Below are positions 42,862 to 51,793 of a stretch of 62,394 bases of DNA, piece after piece (the first letter of the stretch is position 1; every line of letters begins with the position of its first letter). The DNA lies in NCBI GenBank assembly GCA_002379985.1, contig DFVG01000011.1:1158-63551 (forward strand). Direction: 5' to 3'. Under the pieces are notes generated by a model that had not been told where the DNA came from, did no database searches, and worked only from the letters and a program-made list of their open reading frames with translations. Source of the stretch: Flavobacteriaceae bacterium UBA4166 (lineage in GTDB: Bacteria > Bacteroidota > Bacteroidia > Flavobacteriales > Flavobacteriaceae). Both the position numbers and the translations under genes were made by a program.

Positions 42862-44289
42862 ATGAAAATCTTGCTTACCGGAGCAAACGGTTATATAGGT
42901 ATGCGTTTACTCCCATTGTTGTTGGAAGCCGGACACGAAGTGGTTTGTGTTGTTCGCAATGCCAAAAGACTTGCGGTAGATACGAAGATCAGAGCTCGTA
43001 TCGAGATTATTGAAATTGATTTTTTAGAAACTCCGGAAAAAGGAAAACTACCATCAGATATAGATGCAGCGTATTATTTGATCCACTCCATGAGTAGTTC
43101 TACGCAGGATTTTGATGAAAAGGAAGCACGTTCTGCCACACACTTTTTAGAATATCTTTCCACTACAAATTGTAAGCAAGTGATTTACCTCAGCGGTATA
43201 AGCAATGAGGAGCAGCTCTCAAAACACCTGAGTTCTCGCAAGAATGTGGAAGAAATTCTCTCGAAAGGCGAATATGCGCTTACGGTATTGCGAGCCGCGA
43301 TCATTGTCGGTTCCGGAAGTGCCTCCTTTGAGATCATTCGTGACCTCTGTGAAAAGTTACCGGTGATGATCACCCCGAAATGGGTCAAAACCCGTTGTCA
43401 ACCTATTGCGATTCGAGATGTCATACAATACCTTACCGGTGTTTTAGGCAACGAAGCAGCTTATGATGATTCTTTTGATATCGGCGGTCCTGATATTTTA
43501 ACCTACAAGCAAATGATGCAAACCTATTGTAAGGTACGCAATCTCCGACTCTACATTTTCGATGTTCCGGTGATGTCACCGCGGCTATCCTCTTATTGGT
43601 TGTATTTTGTCACTTCTACCTCTTATAAGCTTGCGTTGAATTTAGTTGACAGCATGCGTGTAGAAGTTATTTCTAAAGATCAACGGCTGCAAGAGCTTTT
43701 GAAGATTCAGCCTATTGGTTATAAAAAGGCTATTCAATTGGCATTTGAAAAGATCGAGCAGAATCAAGTAATTTCGTCTTGGAAAGATTCTATGGTGAGC
43801 GGTCGCTTTCGAAAAGGACTCGAGCCGTACATTCAAGTTCCTTCCTATGGGTGTTTAAAAGACGAAAAGAAAGTTGCTCTCAAGAACCCTGAACAAGCCT
43901 TGGAAAATATTTGGTCTATAGGCGGAAGAAAAGGATGGTACTACGCAACCAGCTTATGGAAGATCAGAGGGTATATTGATAAGATCTTTGGCGGAGTGGG
44001 CCTCCGAAGAGGACGCACACATCCTAACAAAATTTACGAAGGAGATTCGTTAGACTTTTGGCGGGTGCTATTAGCCGATAAAGACGACCGAAGATTGTTG
44101 CTCTTTGCTGAAATGCGCGTTCCGGGCGAAGCATGGTTAGAATTTTGTATTGATGAAGAGAATGTCTTACATCAAACGGCCACGTTTAGACCGCGTGGCT
44201 TATGGGGGAGGGTTTACTGGTACCTGATGCTACCGTTTCACTATTTTATTTTCGGTGGAATGATACGAAACATCGCTAAATCAAAATAG
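42862..44289 (+). CDS. NAD(P)-binding SDR protein with DUF2867 domain
   Basis: A 475 aa protein with an N-terminal extended-SDR Rossmann domain (TGANGYIG at residues 6-13, VIYLSGI) and a C-terminal DUF2867 domain (about residues 330-475, ending with a hydrophobic HYFIFGGMI). The TTG at 42802 would add 20 residues; the ATG at 42862 begins exactly at the Rossmann strand and follows a TACATTTA box by 4 bases. Related proteins are annotated as oxidoreductases of unknown substrate. The stop lies 2 bases from the convergent citrulline hydrolase gene. Confidence 0.88.
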   Translation: MKILLTGANGYIGMRLLPLLLEAGHEVVCVVRNAKRLAVDTKIRARIEIIEIDFLETPEKGKLPSDIDAAYYLIHSMSSSTQDFDEKEARSATHFLEYLSTTNCKQVIYLSGISNEEQLSKHLSSRKNVEEILSKGEYALTVLRAAIIVGSGSASFEIIRDLCEKLPVMITPKWVKTRCQPIAIRDVIQYLTGVLGNEAAYDDSFDIGGPDILTYKQMMQTYCKVRNLRLYIFDVPVMSPRLSSYWLYFVTSTSYKLALNLVDSMRVEVISKDQRLQELLKIQPIGYKKAIQLAFEKIEQNQVISSWKDSMVSGRFRKGLEPYIQVPSYGCLKDEKKVALKNPEQALENIWSIGGRKGWYYATSLWKIRGYIDKIFGGVGLRRGRTHPNKIYEGDSLDFWRVLLADKDDRRLLLFAEMRVPGEAWLEFCIDEENVLHQTATFRPRGLWGRVYWYLMLPFHYFIFGGMIRNIAKSK

Positions 44290-44291
44290 GC

Positions 44292-45224
44292 TTATTTCTT
44301 TTTTGGAAGAAATACTTCCGCCATCATACAACGGGCACTTCCGCCCCCACAAGTTTCGATAGTCGTGAGATCGCTGCTCAAGATCTCACAATGAGATTCA
44401 ATGATCTTTATTTGCGCCTCTTCTAGACTGTCGTGGGCTGCTTTACTCATAACGAGATATTTGTTTGTAGCCCCTTGAACTTGCAGCATATTTCCGGCAA
44501 ACTGATGCATCTGAGCTTCCGAAATAACAACCAATTCTTTCCCATCGGCTTTCAGATGTTGTACCACATTTTTCTTTTCCAAACGGTCATCGATCGCATC
44601 CAAACAGATCACACAAAACTCTTCCGCAAGACACATCATCACATTGGTATGATAAATTGGCATCCGTTCTCCGTTGACGGTTTGATTTGCCGTAAAGATG
44701 ACTGGCGTATATTCAAAGTCTTCGCAAAATTCAATGAAAAGATCTTCATCCGCTCGTGGTGATAGGGCACAATACGCTTTTCTATTGGTTCTATCTAAAA
44801 GGATACTTCCCGTGCCTTCTAAAAAATAACCTTCTTGTTCTGCATCGGTATAGTCTACAATATGTTGAACATCGAATTGGTGCTCTTCCAGCGTCGTAAA
44901 TATTTCTTCGCGACGTTCTTTTCGACGGTTCTCCGCAAACATGGGATAGATGACGGCATCTCCATTCTCATGAAAGCTCACCCAGTTGTTTGGGAAGATA
45001 GAATCGGGTGTGTCTAACTGACTGTCATCTCTGAAAACGACCACTTGGATCCCTACCGAACGAAGTTTCTCGACAAAGGCATCAAATTCCGACTGTGCTT
45101 TGGCATTGATCTCCGCATTTTTCAAATCGATATCTTCTTGAAAATAGTTGTTCACGGCAGTCTCTTCATTCATTCGGAAGCCTACCGGGCGAACCATCAG
45201 GACGGTATCAGTGATTTGTTTCAT
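44292..45224 (-). CDS. ctlX: Citrulline hydrolase-like guanidino-group-modifying enzyme
   Basis: A 310 aa enzyme of the amidinotransferase (pentein) fold, closest to CtlX-type citrulline hydrolases. The ATG at 45224 fits the family start (TVLMVRPVGFRMN); the frame is open 42 codons further upstream without family sequence. The acidic site (PDSIFPNNWVSFH), the central FLEGTGSILLDR, the His region (YHTNVMMCL) and the C-terminal nucleophile Cys in GGGSARCMMAE are visible. Likely reaction: hydrolysis at citrulline or a related ureido/guanidino group; substrate needs assay. Confidence 0.85.
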   Translation of the reverse strand: MKQITDTVLMVRPVGFRMNEETAVNNYFQEDIDLKNAEINAKAQSEFDAFVEKLRSVGIQVVVFRDDSQLDTPDSIFPNNWVSFHENGDAVIYPMFAENRRKERREEIFTTLEEHQFDVQHIVDYTDAEQEGYFLEGTGSILLDRTNRKAYCALSPRADEDLFIEFCEDFEYTPVIFTANQTVNGERMPIYHTNVMMCLAEEFCVICLDAIDDRLEKKNVVQHLKADGKELVVISEAQMHQFAGNMLQVQGATNKYLVMSKAAHDSLEEAQIKIIESHCEILSSDLTTIETCGGGSARCMMAEVFLPKKK

Positions 45225-45416
45225 AGGGAGATTTGTGTCGTATTTTCGTTGCAAAACTACCGAAATTATTTGCGAAAATTTAGCTAGTAATTTATTTTTT
45301 TCGCTCCTATATCGTTCTTTTAAACGCAGCTCAAAAACTACTTGAATCATAGGGAATTGCAGTGTGATTCACCCTTCTATTTTTCAGAATATCTTACCTT
45401 TAAAAAAAGAATCAAC

Positions 45417-45977
45417 ATGAGTGAGAAAGAAAAAATGCTATGCGGCGATATGTACGACCCTTTAGATCCGCTACTTGTTAAAGAACGCCACGAAGCACGG
45501 TTACTTTTTCAGCAAATCAACGCCATGGGTGACGATGAAAAAGAACAACGAGATGCTCTTTTCTATCAACTTTTTGGAGCCGTAGGACGTGATTTATATG
45601 TTGAGCCCCCATTTTATTGCGACTATGGCTATAATATTACCATGGGAGACGAGGTGTTCATGAACTTTAACTGTTGTATTCTGGACGTGATGCCGGTACG
45701 TTTTGGGAATCAAGTTATGCTGGCTCCCAATGTACAGATATACACTGCAACACATCCTATGAATGCAAAAGAACGACACTCAGGAAGAGAATATGCAAAA
45801 CCGATCACTATTGGAAATCAAGTTTGGATTGGCGGTGGTGCGATCATCTGCCCCGGCGTCACCATTGGGAATGGCGTGGTGGTAGGTGCCGGTGCGGTTG
45901 TAACGAAAGATGTACCCGATCATACGCTGGTGGCCGGAAATCCTGCTCGGGTGATCCGTCGTATTGACAATGATTAA
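45417..45977 (+). CDS. Maltose/galactoside O-acetyltransferase family protein
   Basis: A 186 aa acetyl-CoA-dependent O-acetyltransferase with a left-handed parallel beta-helix. The helical N-terminal maltose-acetyltransferase segment (KEKMLCGDMYDPLDP) is followed by hexapeptide repeats, the catalytic His in IYTATHPMNA, and GNQVWIGGGAIICPGVTIG. The upstream open frame (from 45342) is outside the family and overlaps the divergent gene's region; the ATG at 45417 is better and follows TACCTTTA at 45395. Its stop overlaps that of the arginine-deiminase-like gene. Confidence 0.9.
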   Translation: MSEKEKMLCGDMYDPLDPLLVKERHEARLLFQQINAMGDDEKEQRDALFYQLFGAVGRDLYVEPPFYCDYGYNITMGDEVFMNFNCCILDVMPVRFGNQVMLAPNVQIYTATHPMNAKERHSGREYAKPITIGNQVWIGGGAIICPGVTIGNGVVVGAGAVVTKDVPDHTLVAGNPARVIRRIDND

Positions 45978-46891
45978 TCCCGAATAAGGGGCAAGGTACT
46001 ACAGCGAAGTAGGCCTTCTTGTTTGGCAATTTCGGCATAAGGAACTTCCTCTACCGTAAAGCCTTGACTGCGAAGCCAGGTATTAAGTCTTGTGAAGTTT
46101 TTTTCTGAAATCACTACTTCCGGAGAAATCGAAAAGACATTACTATTCATGTCGTACATTTCTTCGGGCGTAATATGAAAGCAGTTCTCTTTTCCGAAGA
46201 AATCAACCAACCACTCATACTCTTCTTCCACTAAGAACCCTTCTTTATGGATGATCGCTTTTCCCTTTCCTAGCGGTTGAAAGCAGCAATCTAGATGCAA
46301 CGCATTTCTTTTGGCATCTGTATTCGACTTGCTTAAGCTGAACGATTTTACGGTCTTCTTCGGAAATGCTTTTTGCAAGGCTTCCACGGCTTCCACGTTT
46401 GTTCTGGCTGTAATGAATTCTGGGTAATCTTCCCCATAGTAAGTTCCAACGAAAATATAATCGTCCCACGGCATCACATCACCCCCTTCTACATGAACTT
46501 CTTCCGGAAACTGAAGCACTTTGTCCTTCGGAATTTGATCTATCACATACTGAATTGCTTCAATTTCTTCGTCTCGATCCGGAAGAATGTTTGCTTTGAT
46601 AAAAGTGTCGTCAATGACGAAGCCAATATCCCGCGTAAAAATTTGATTGAGGTTTTCAATTTCCCTAGGCCGAAAAACTTTCACGTCATACTTTTCAAAA
46701 ACCTTGGCAACCGCCTCCATTTCTTTGATCATATCTTCATCTTTCGGATAGGTTCCGGCTTTAATATGTTCTGCTGATTTGGGATCGTACGCATCTTTCA
46801 GCTCCGGGACGGGACCATTGCTATTGGCCGTTCCTAAAATAACGGCACGCAAACGAGAAACTTCATCGGTAATGTGGAGTTGCAACATCAT
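45974..46891 (-). CDS. Arginine deiminase / DDAH-like amidinotransferase family enzyme
   Basis: A 305 aa pentein-fold enzyme. Conserved features are FTRDIGFVIDDTF, the acidic VEGGDVMPWDD, the catalytic His in RNALHLDCCF, and the C-terminal nucleophile Cys in GLLRCSTLP. Such enzymes hydrolyse or transfer guanidino groups of arginine derivatives. It differs clearly from the neighbouring CtlX-like enzyme, so the two are old paralogues. It lies behind the gltA terminator. Confidence 0.85.
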   Translation of the reverse strand: MMLQLHITDEVSRLRAVILGTANSNGPVPELKDAYDPKSAEHIKAGTYPKDEDMIKEMEAVAKVFEKYDVKVFRPREIENLNQIFTRDIGFVIDDTFIKANILPDRDEEIEAIQYVIDQIPKDKVLQFPEEVHVEGGDVMPWDDYIFVGTYYGEDYPEFITARTNVEAVEALQKAFPKKTVKSFSLSKSNTDAKRNALHLDCCFQPLGKGKAIIHKEGFLVEEEYEWLVDFFGKENCFHITPEEMYDMNSNVFSISPEVVISEKNFTRLNTWLRSQGFTVEEVPYAEIAKQEGLLRCSTLPLIRD

Positions 46892-46897
46892 AAAATT

Positions 46898-46923
46898 GAA
46901 AAAAGCATCCTAAGAAGGATGCT
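46898..46923 (-). terminator. Terminator of gltA
   Basis: Stem AGCATCC / GGATGCT (46904-46910, 46917-46923) with a 6-base loop, followed by six Ts on the minus strand, 8 bases after the gltA stop. Confidence 0.88.
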
Positions 46924-46930
46924 TTGTGTG

Positions 46931-48217
46931 TTATCGATTATCGATTTTTTTGAAAGACCTAAGGTTTTCACCAATGTAAACCTGGCGTGGTCGACCGATG
47001 GGCTCTTTGCGCAAGCGCATTTCACGCCATTGCGCAATCCAACCTGGGAGTCGGCCTAAAGCGAACATCGGAGTGAACATTTCAACCGGAATACCCATTG
47101 CACGGTAGATGATACCGGAATAGAAATCGACATTAGGATATAGCTTCCGATCCACAAAATAGGAATCTTCTAACGCTTCTTTTTCGAGGCCTTTTGCAAT
47201 ATCAAGAACGGGATCGTCTACACCTAGATCACCCAATACCTCATCAGCCGATTTTTTAATGATCTTGGCACGTGGATCGAAGTTCTTGTATACGCGGTGA
47301 CCGAAGCCCATCAAACGGAATGGATCTTGTTTGTCTTTGGCTTTTGCCATGTATTTTTTAGTGTCTCCTCCATCTTCTTTGATCCCTTCCAGCATTTCGA
47401 TCACGGCTTGGTTGGCACCTCCATGCAAGGGGCCCCATAAGGCAGCAATCCCTGCTGAGATAGAAACAAAAAGTCCGGCATGAGAAGAACCTACCATACG
47501 TACTGTAGAAGTAGAACAATTTTGTTCGTGATCTGCGTGAAGAATCAGCAACTTATCCAGTGCATCTACGACCACTTTATTGGTGGTGTAATCGCCACTT
47601 GGCTTTTTGAACATCATTTTCAAAAAATTCTCTACATAACCAAGATTATCATCACCATAGTCTAAAGGAAGTCCGACACGCTTTCTGTACGCCCACGCAG
47701 TGAGTACAGGAAATTTTCCAAGAATTCGAACAATGGCATTATACATATCTTCTTCGCTGTCAACATTCACAGAAGAAGGATTAAATGCGACCAAGGCCGA
47801 AGTTAAAGATGACAGCACGCCCATGGGGTGTGCCGACTTAGGAAAACCATCAATGATCTTTTTAACATCTTCATCTACATGAGACTGCGCCTTAATATCG
47901 GTGTGGAACTTATCCAATTGTTCTTTGGTAGGTAATTCCCCAAAAATCAAGAGATATGCTACCTCTAGAAAGTCTGCTTTCTCTGCGAGTTCTTCAATTG
48001 CATACCCGCGATATCGAAGAATTCCTTCTTCTCCGTTGAGAAATGTAATGGCACTTTCACAAGAACCGGTATTCTTATATCCCGGATCGATAGTAGTAAC
48101 TCCTCCGGTACTTGCCCGAAGGGCTTTAATATCGATAGCAGATTCATTTTCGGTTCCGGTGGTTATAGGAAATTCGTATTTCTTACCGTCTATTTCAAGG
48201 GTAGCAATTTTTGACAT
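46931..48217 (-). CDS. gltA: Citrate synthase
   Basis: Condenses acetyl-CoA and oxaloacetate into citrate. The 428 aa chain has the N-terminal domain typical of the larger bacterial enzyme, the motif GEEGILRYRGYAIEELA, catalytic histidines in WGPLHGGANQA and GFGHRVYKNFDPRA, and the catalytic Asp in NVDFYSGIIY. It lies downstream of eno on the same strand, each with its own terminator. Upstream it shares a TTTTGTATCTT sequence with eno, a possible promoter element. Confidence 0.97.
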   Translation of the reverse strand: MSKIATLEIDGKKYEFPITTGTENESAIDIKALRASTGGVTTIDPGYKNTGSCESAITFLNGEEGILRYRGYAIEELAEKADFLEVAYLLIFGELPTKEQLDKFHTDIKAQSHVDEDVKKIIDGFPKSAHPMGVLSSLTSALVAFNPSSVNVDSEEDMYNAIVRILGKFPVLTAWAYRKRVGLPLDYGDDNLGYVENFLKMMFKKPSGDYTTNKVVVDALDKLLILHADHEQNCSTSTVRMVGSSHAGLFVSISAGIAALWGPLHGGANQAVIEMLEGIKEDGGDTKKYMAKAKDKQDPFRLMGFGHRVYKNFDPRAKIIKKSADEVLGDLGVDDPVLDIAKGLEKEALEDSYFVDRKLYPNVDFYSGIIYRAMGIPVEMFTPMFALGRLPGWIAQWREMRLRKEPIGRPRQVYIGENLRSFKKIDNR

Positions 48218-48345
48218 ATAATTTGATAGATTTTTGACAATTCAGAACTGCTAAGATACAAAATGTTAAGGTATTTATTAACACTTACGGGGATTCCCTT
48301 TGGTTAAAAAATTATTAAAAAGTTATAGTAAACAGCAGCCGAAAT

Positions 48346-48373
48346 AAAAAAAGCCCTAAGATATCCTAGGGCT
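48346..48373 (-). terminator. Terminator of eno
   Basis: Stem AGCCCTA / TAGGGCT (48352-48358, 48367-48373) with an 8-base loop and a T-run on the minus strand. Confidence 0.9.
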
Positions 48374-48394
48374 TATTATGAATTCTGTAACAAA

Positions 48395-49681
48395 TTAAAT
48401 CTTAAAAGCAGATCGTTTTGGGTAAAATGCGGTCTCTGCAAGTTCTTCTTCGATACGAAGTAGTTGGTTGTATTTTGCCATACGGTCGCTTCGAGAAGCT
48501 GAGCCTGTCTTGATCTGTCCGGTATTCAGTGCGACTGCCAGATCAGCAATAGTATTGTCTTCGGTTTCTCCACTTCGATGTGACATCACCGAAGTATATC
48601 CTGCTCGATGCGCCATAGAAACCGCTGCAATCGTTTCTGAAAGGGTTCCTATTTGATTCACCTTAATCAAGATAGAATTAGCAATACCGTTCTCAATTCC
48701 TCGGGAGAGGCGTTCCACATTGGTTACGAACAGATCATCTCCAACTAACTGCACCTTATCTCCAACTTTTTCTGTTAAATACTTCCAACCATCCCAATCA
48801 TTTTCATCCATACCATCTTCAATAGAAATAATTGGGTATTTTTCAACAAGTGCGGTTAAGTAATCGGCTTGTTCTTCGGACGTTCTCACACTACCGGAGT
48901 CTCCTTCAAATTTGGTGTAGTCATATTTTCCATCCACATAAAATTCCGCTGCAGCGCAATCCAACGCCACCATCACTTCATCGCCCCATTGATATCCGGC
49001 TCCTTCCACGGCCTTTTTAATAGTATCGAGTGCATCTTCAGTGCCTCCTAATGTTGGCGCAAAGCCACCCTCATCTCCCACCGCAGTGCTCAAATTTCTG
49101 TCGTGCAACACTTTTTTGAGATGATGAAAGATCTCAGAACCCATTTGCATGGCATGCGTAAAGGATTTGGCTTTAACGGGCATAATCATAAACTCTTGAA
49201 AAGCAATAGGAGCATCACTATGCGAACCTCCATTGATGATATTCATCATAGGCACCGGAAGCGTCTTCGCACTAACGCCGCCTACGTAACGATACAAGGG
49301 TTGCCCTAATTCGTTAGCAGCGGCTTTGGCACATGCTAAAGAAACGCCTAAGATAGCATTCGCACCCAGCTTCGATTTATTGGGAGTTCCATCCAGATCG
49401 ATCATGATTTGATCAATAGTAGCTTGTTCGTAAACCGAAACTCCTAGTAAAGTGCCAGCAATTTTACCATTGACATTTTCCACTGCTTGTAATACTCCTT
49501 TCCCCATATAGTCGGTACCACCATCACGTAATTCAACGGCTTCATGTTCTCCAGTGGAAGCACCTGAAGGCACTGCCGCCCTACCTACAAATCCGTTTTC
49601 TGTAATGACGTCTACCTCTACGGTAGGATTTCCTCTGGAATCAAATATTTGACGGGCGTGAATATCAATAATAATGCTCAT
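48395..49681 (-). CDS. eno: Enolase
   Basis: Glycolytic enzyme that interconverts 2-phosphoglycerate and phosphoenolpyruvate with Mg2+. The 428 aa sequence shows ARQIFDSRGNPTVEVDV, GANAILGVSLA, VGDEGGFAP, the metal ligands in VALDCAAAEFY, SIEDGMDEND and LVGDDLFVTN, and the signature SHRSGETEDNTIADLAV. Encoded between carA and gltA on the same strand, with its own terminator. Confidence 0.98.
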   Translation of the reverse strand: MSIIIDIHARQIFDSRGNPTVEVDVITENGFVGRAAVPSGASTGEHEAVELRDGGTDYMGKGVLQAVENVNGKIAGTLLGVSVYEQATIDQIMIDLDGTPNKSKLGANAILGVSLACAKAAANELGQPLYRYVGGVSAKTLPVPMMNIINGGSHSDAPIAFQEFMIMPVKAKSFTHAMQMGSEIFHHLKKVLHDRNLSTAVGDEGGFAPTLGGTEDALDTIKKAVEGAGYQWGDEVMVALDCAAAEFYVDGKYDYTKFEGDSGSVRTSEEQADYLTALVEKYPIISIEDGMDENDWDGWKYLTEKVGDKVQLVGDDLFVTNVERLSRGIENGIANSILIKVNQIGTLSETIAAVSMAHRAGYTSVMSHRSGETEDNTIADLAVALNTGQIKTGSASRSDRMAKYNQLLRIEEELAETAFYPKRSAFKI

Positions 49682-49801
49682 AATAGTTGTTAGTTTATTT
49701 TGTGAAGATACAAAAGTTGGGCGGTTTCAACGAGAGGACTCATCGCTGAAGCCCTAATTTTCATTGAAATTTAACACGAAAACGTTTTCGCATGAGAGCA
49801 T

Positions 49802-49825
49802 AAAAAAAGCCCAAATTAATGGGCT
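49802..49825 (-). terminator. Terminator of carA, overlapping its stop codon
   Basis: Stem AGCCCA / TGGGCT (49808-49813, 49820-49825), followed by seven Ts on the minus strand. The upstream arm lies within the last carA codons and the loop contains the stop. Confidence 0.85.
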
Positions 49826-50940
49826 ATTACGGCTCGGCTTTTCTTAATGTTCGATAGAAAATCATCAAACAAATAACTGGCATCGTGTGGTCCCGGACTT
49901 GCTTCCGGGTGGTATTGCACGGAGAATACCGGTTTGTCTTTCATACGAATACCGGCTGCCGTTTTATCATTCAAATGAAGATGTGTAATCTCAATCTCCG
50001 GATGTGCTTCGGCTTCTTCACGATTAATGGCAAAACCATGATTTTGAGAGGTTATTTCTCCTTTTTCGGTCAGTAAATTCATGATTGGATGATTGATCCC
50101 GCGATGCCCGTGATGCATTTTATATGTTGAAATACCATTTGCCAAGGCAAGTACTTGATGACCGAGGCAGATTCCAAAAAGCGGAGCGCCTATCTCAATT
50201 ATCTTCTTGGCAATATCAATGGCATTTGAAAGCGGTTCAGGATCACCGGGGCCATTGGACAAGAAATAACCGTCCGGTTCGAATGCCTGTAGTTCTTCAA
50301 ATGAAGCATTAAATGGAAACACCTTGATGTAGCAATCTCGTTTAGCCAAGTTCCGAAGAATATTCTTCTTGATACCGAGATCTAAGGCAGCAATTTTAAA
50401 GCTTGCATTTTCATCCCCAAAGTAATAGGGTTCTTTCGTAGAAACTTTACTCGCCAATTCTAGTCCGTTCATATCCGGAATTTCCCCAAGTTCTTTCTTC
50501 AAGCCATCAATATCGTCTACTCTTGTAGAGATAACTGCATTCATAGCACCGTGATCTCGAATATAACTTACTAGCGCGCGTGTATCCACATCGCTTATTG
50601 CAAGCAAATTGTTCTCTGCTAAGAAGTTTTCGAGCGAATCATCTGCCGCTTCGCGTGAATAGTGATAGCTGAAATTTCTGCAAATAAGCCCGGCAATTTT
50701 TATGCCTTCAGATTCTACTTCTTCTTTATTTGTGCCATAATTACCGATGTGAGCATTTGTGGTCACCATTAATTGTCCATAGTACGAAGGGTCGGTAAAA
50801 ATTTCTTGATATCCGGTCATACCGGTGTTGAAACAAACCTCCCCAAAAGAGGTTCCTTCTTTGCCTCCTACTGATTTTCCGTGGAAAATAGTACCATCGG
50901 CTAATAAAATAAGTGCGGGTTTTCTAGCTACGTATTTCAT
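49816..50940 (-). CDS. carA: Carbamoyl phosphate synthase small subunit
   Basis: Glutamine amidotransferase subunit that feeds ammonia to CarB for arginine and pyrimidine synthesis. The 374 aa chain has the N-terminal CPSase_sm domain (ADGTIFHGKSVG, FNTGMTGYQEIFTDPSY) and a C-terminal class I GATase with nucleophile Cys in LFGICLGHQ and the QYHPEASPGPHD box. carB is not adjacent. TACCTTTG at 50964-50957 lies just after the terminator of the preceding gene and is a likely -7 element. Confidence 0.97.
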   Translation of the reverse strand: MKYVARKPALILLADGTIFHGKSVGGKEGTSFGEVCFNTGMTGYQEIFTDPSYYGQLMVTTNAHIGNYGTNKEEVESEGIKIAGLICRNFSYHYSREAADDSLENFLAENNLLAISDVDTRALVSYIRDHGAMNAVISTRVDDIDGLKKELGEIPDMNGLELASKVSTKEPYYFGDENASFKIAALDLGIKKNILRNLAKRDCYIKVFPFNASFEELQAFEPDGYFLSNGPGDPEPLSNAIDIAKKIIEIGAPLFGICLGHQVLALANGISTYKMHHGHRGINHPIMNLLTEKGEITSQNHGFAINREEAEAHPEIEITHLHLNDKTAAGIRMKDKPVFSVQYHPEASPGPHDASYLFDDFLSNIKKSRAVIAH

Positions 50941-50956
50941 GAAAATTGGAATTTGT

Positions 50957-50964
50957 CAAAGGTA
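50957..50964 (-). promoter_or_regulatory. Possible -7 element of carA
   Basis: The minus strand reads TACCTTTG, a perfect TAnnTTTG, 16 bases before the carA ATG. No TTG lies at the expected distance upstream. Confidence 0.5.
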
Positions 50965-51013
50965 CAATTATTGTATTTTTTGTCATAGTGTAGTTTTCAA
51001 AAAATATGAACAT

Positions 51014-51037
51014 AAAAAAAGGAGCGACGATCGCTCC
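51014..51037 (-). terminator. Terminator of the 51045 gene
   Basis: Stem GGAGCGA / TCGCTCC (51021-51027, 51031-51037), 3-base loop, followed by seven Ts on the minus strand, 7 bases after the stop. It separates the tandem family from carA. Confidence 0.9.
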
Positions 51038-51044
51038 TTCTTAT

Positions 51045-51746
51045 TTAATTATCTAATACTGCGGTGAGCATTCGATGTAAATCTCTGTCTTCTCGATAAG
51101 ACAAATCGTTTTTATTGGCAAATTCCTTAACAGCATCTGCTTTTGACCCAACTAAGTCTAAGATGGTCCTCTTTTTTGGGTTAAAAGACTTTAAAGAGCT
51201 TCCTTCCTTTACATAGTATTGACTGTGTTGTGCGTATTTATTAGGACGATTTACCATTGGGTTATCGGACCCTTCATCAATGGTCAGGTAATAGTTCTTC
51301 AAAATAGCAAAATCTTCATTCTCATAGATTACCTCATACATCTTACTAGCTCTCATGGAAGGCGTATAGACATTTCTAAACAAACGCCCATTGATCAAAA
51401 CACTTTCAATGCGCCCTGTTTCAAAGGTAAAGATCGAATCTTTGCCGATTCGTGATTCTAACCGATCTCGTAGAATGTTGTAATTAATATTCCGAAGAAA
51501 CAATTGCTTTTCCCGTTCAGGTATCGTGAAGATCGCAGTATTGTTCCAACGTTCAAATAAATGCACGGACCCTTCAACTTTTTCAGGAGGGTTGATCACT
51601 AAGGAACTGGTTCCGATATTATTACCATTAGCTCCAAAAACACCAATGGCTTGCAGGTTATTATTGTTAGGATTAACGGGCTGATCTTGGGCCGAAGAAA
51701 TGCCGTATATCCCTAATAAAACAAAAAGTATGTGTACCGTTTTCAT
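51045..51746 (-). CDS. Secreted protein of the tandem paralogue family (copy 3)
   Basis: A 233 aa exported protein (signal ending ISSAQ) of a family I do not recognise. An Asn/Gly-rich N-terminal stretch is followed by a domain shared with the next two genes: GSVHLFERWNNTAIF, ILRDRLESRIGKDSIFTF, YEVIYENEDFAILKNYYLTI, a G-x-x-NPM box and a C-terminal KRTILDLV plus a helix with SYREDRDLHRML. It is the most diverged copy and is immediately followed by a terminator. Confidence 0.78.
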   Translation of the reverse strand: MKTVHILFVLLGIYGISSAQDQPVNPNNNNLQAIGVFGANGNNIGTSSLVINPPEKVEGSVHLFERWNNTAIFTIPEREKQLFLRNINYNILRDRLESRIGKDSIFTFETGRIESVLINGRLFRNVYTPSMRASKMYEVIYENEDFAILKNYYLTIDEGSDNPMVNRPNKYAQHSQYYVKEGSSLKSFNPKKRTILDLVGSKADAVKEFANKNDLSYREDRDLHRMLTAVLDN

Positions 51747-51793
51747 ATCAAAAAAGAAATAAATAGTTCATAAGATCTAATATCACTTACTCT

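Noticed and set aside
45225..45350. N-terminal extension of the citrulline hydrolase-like protein
   Set aside because: The first 42 codons are not family-like and cross the divergent promoter region; the ATG at 45224 begins the conserved sequence.
45342..45416. 25-residue N-terminal extension of the acetyltransferase
   Set aside because: It lies upstream of a TACCTTTA promoter-like box and has no match to the family start.
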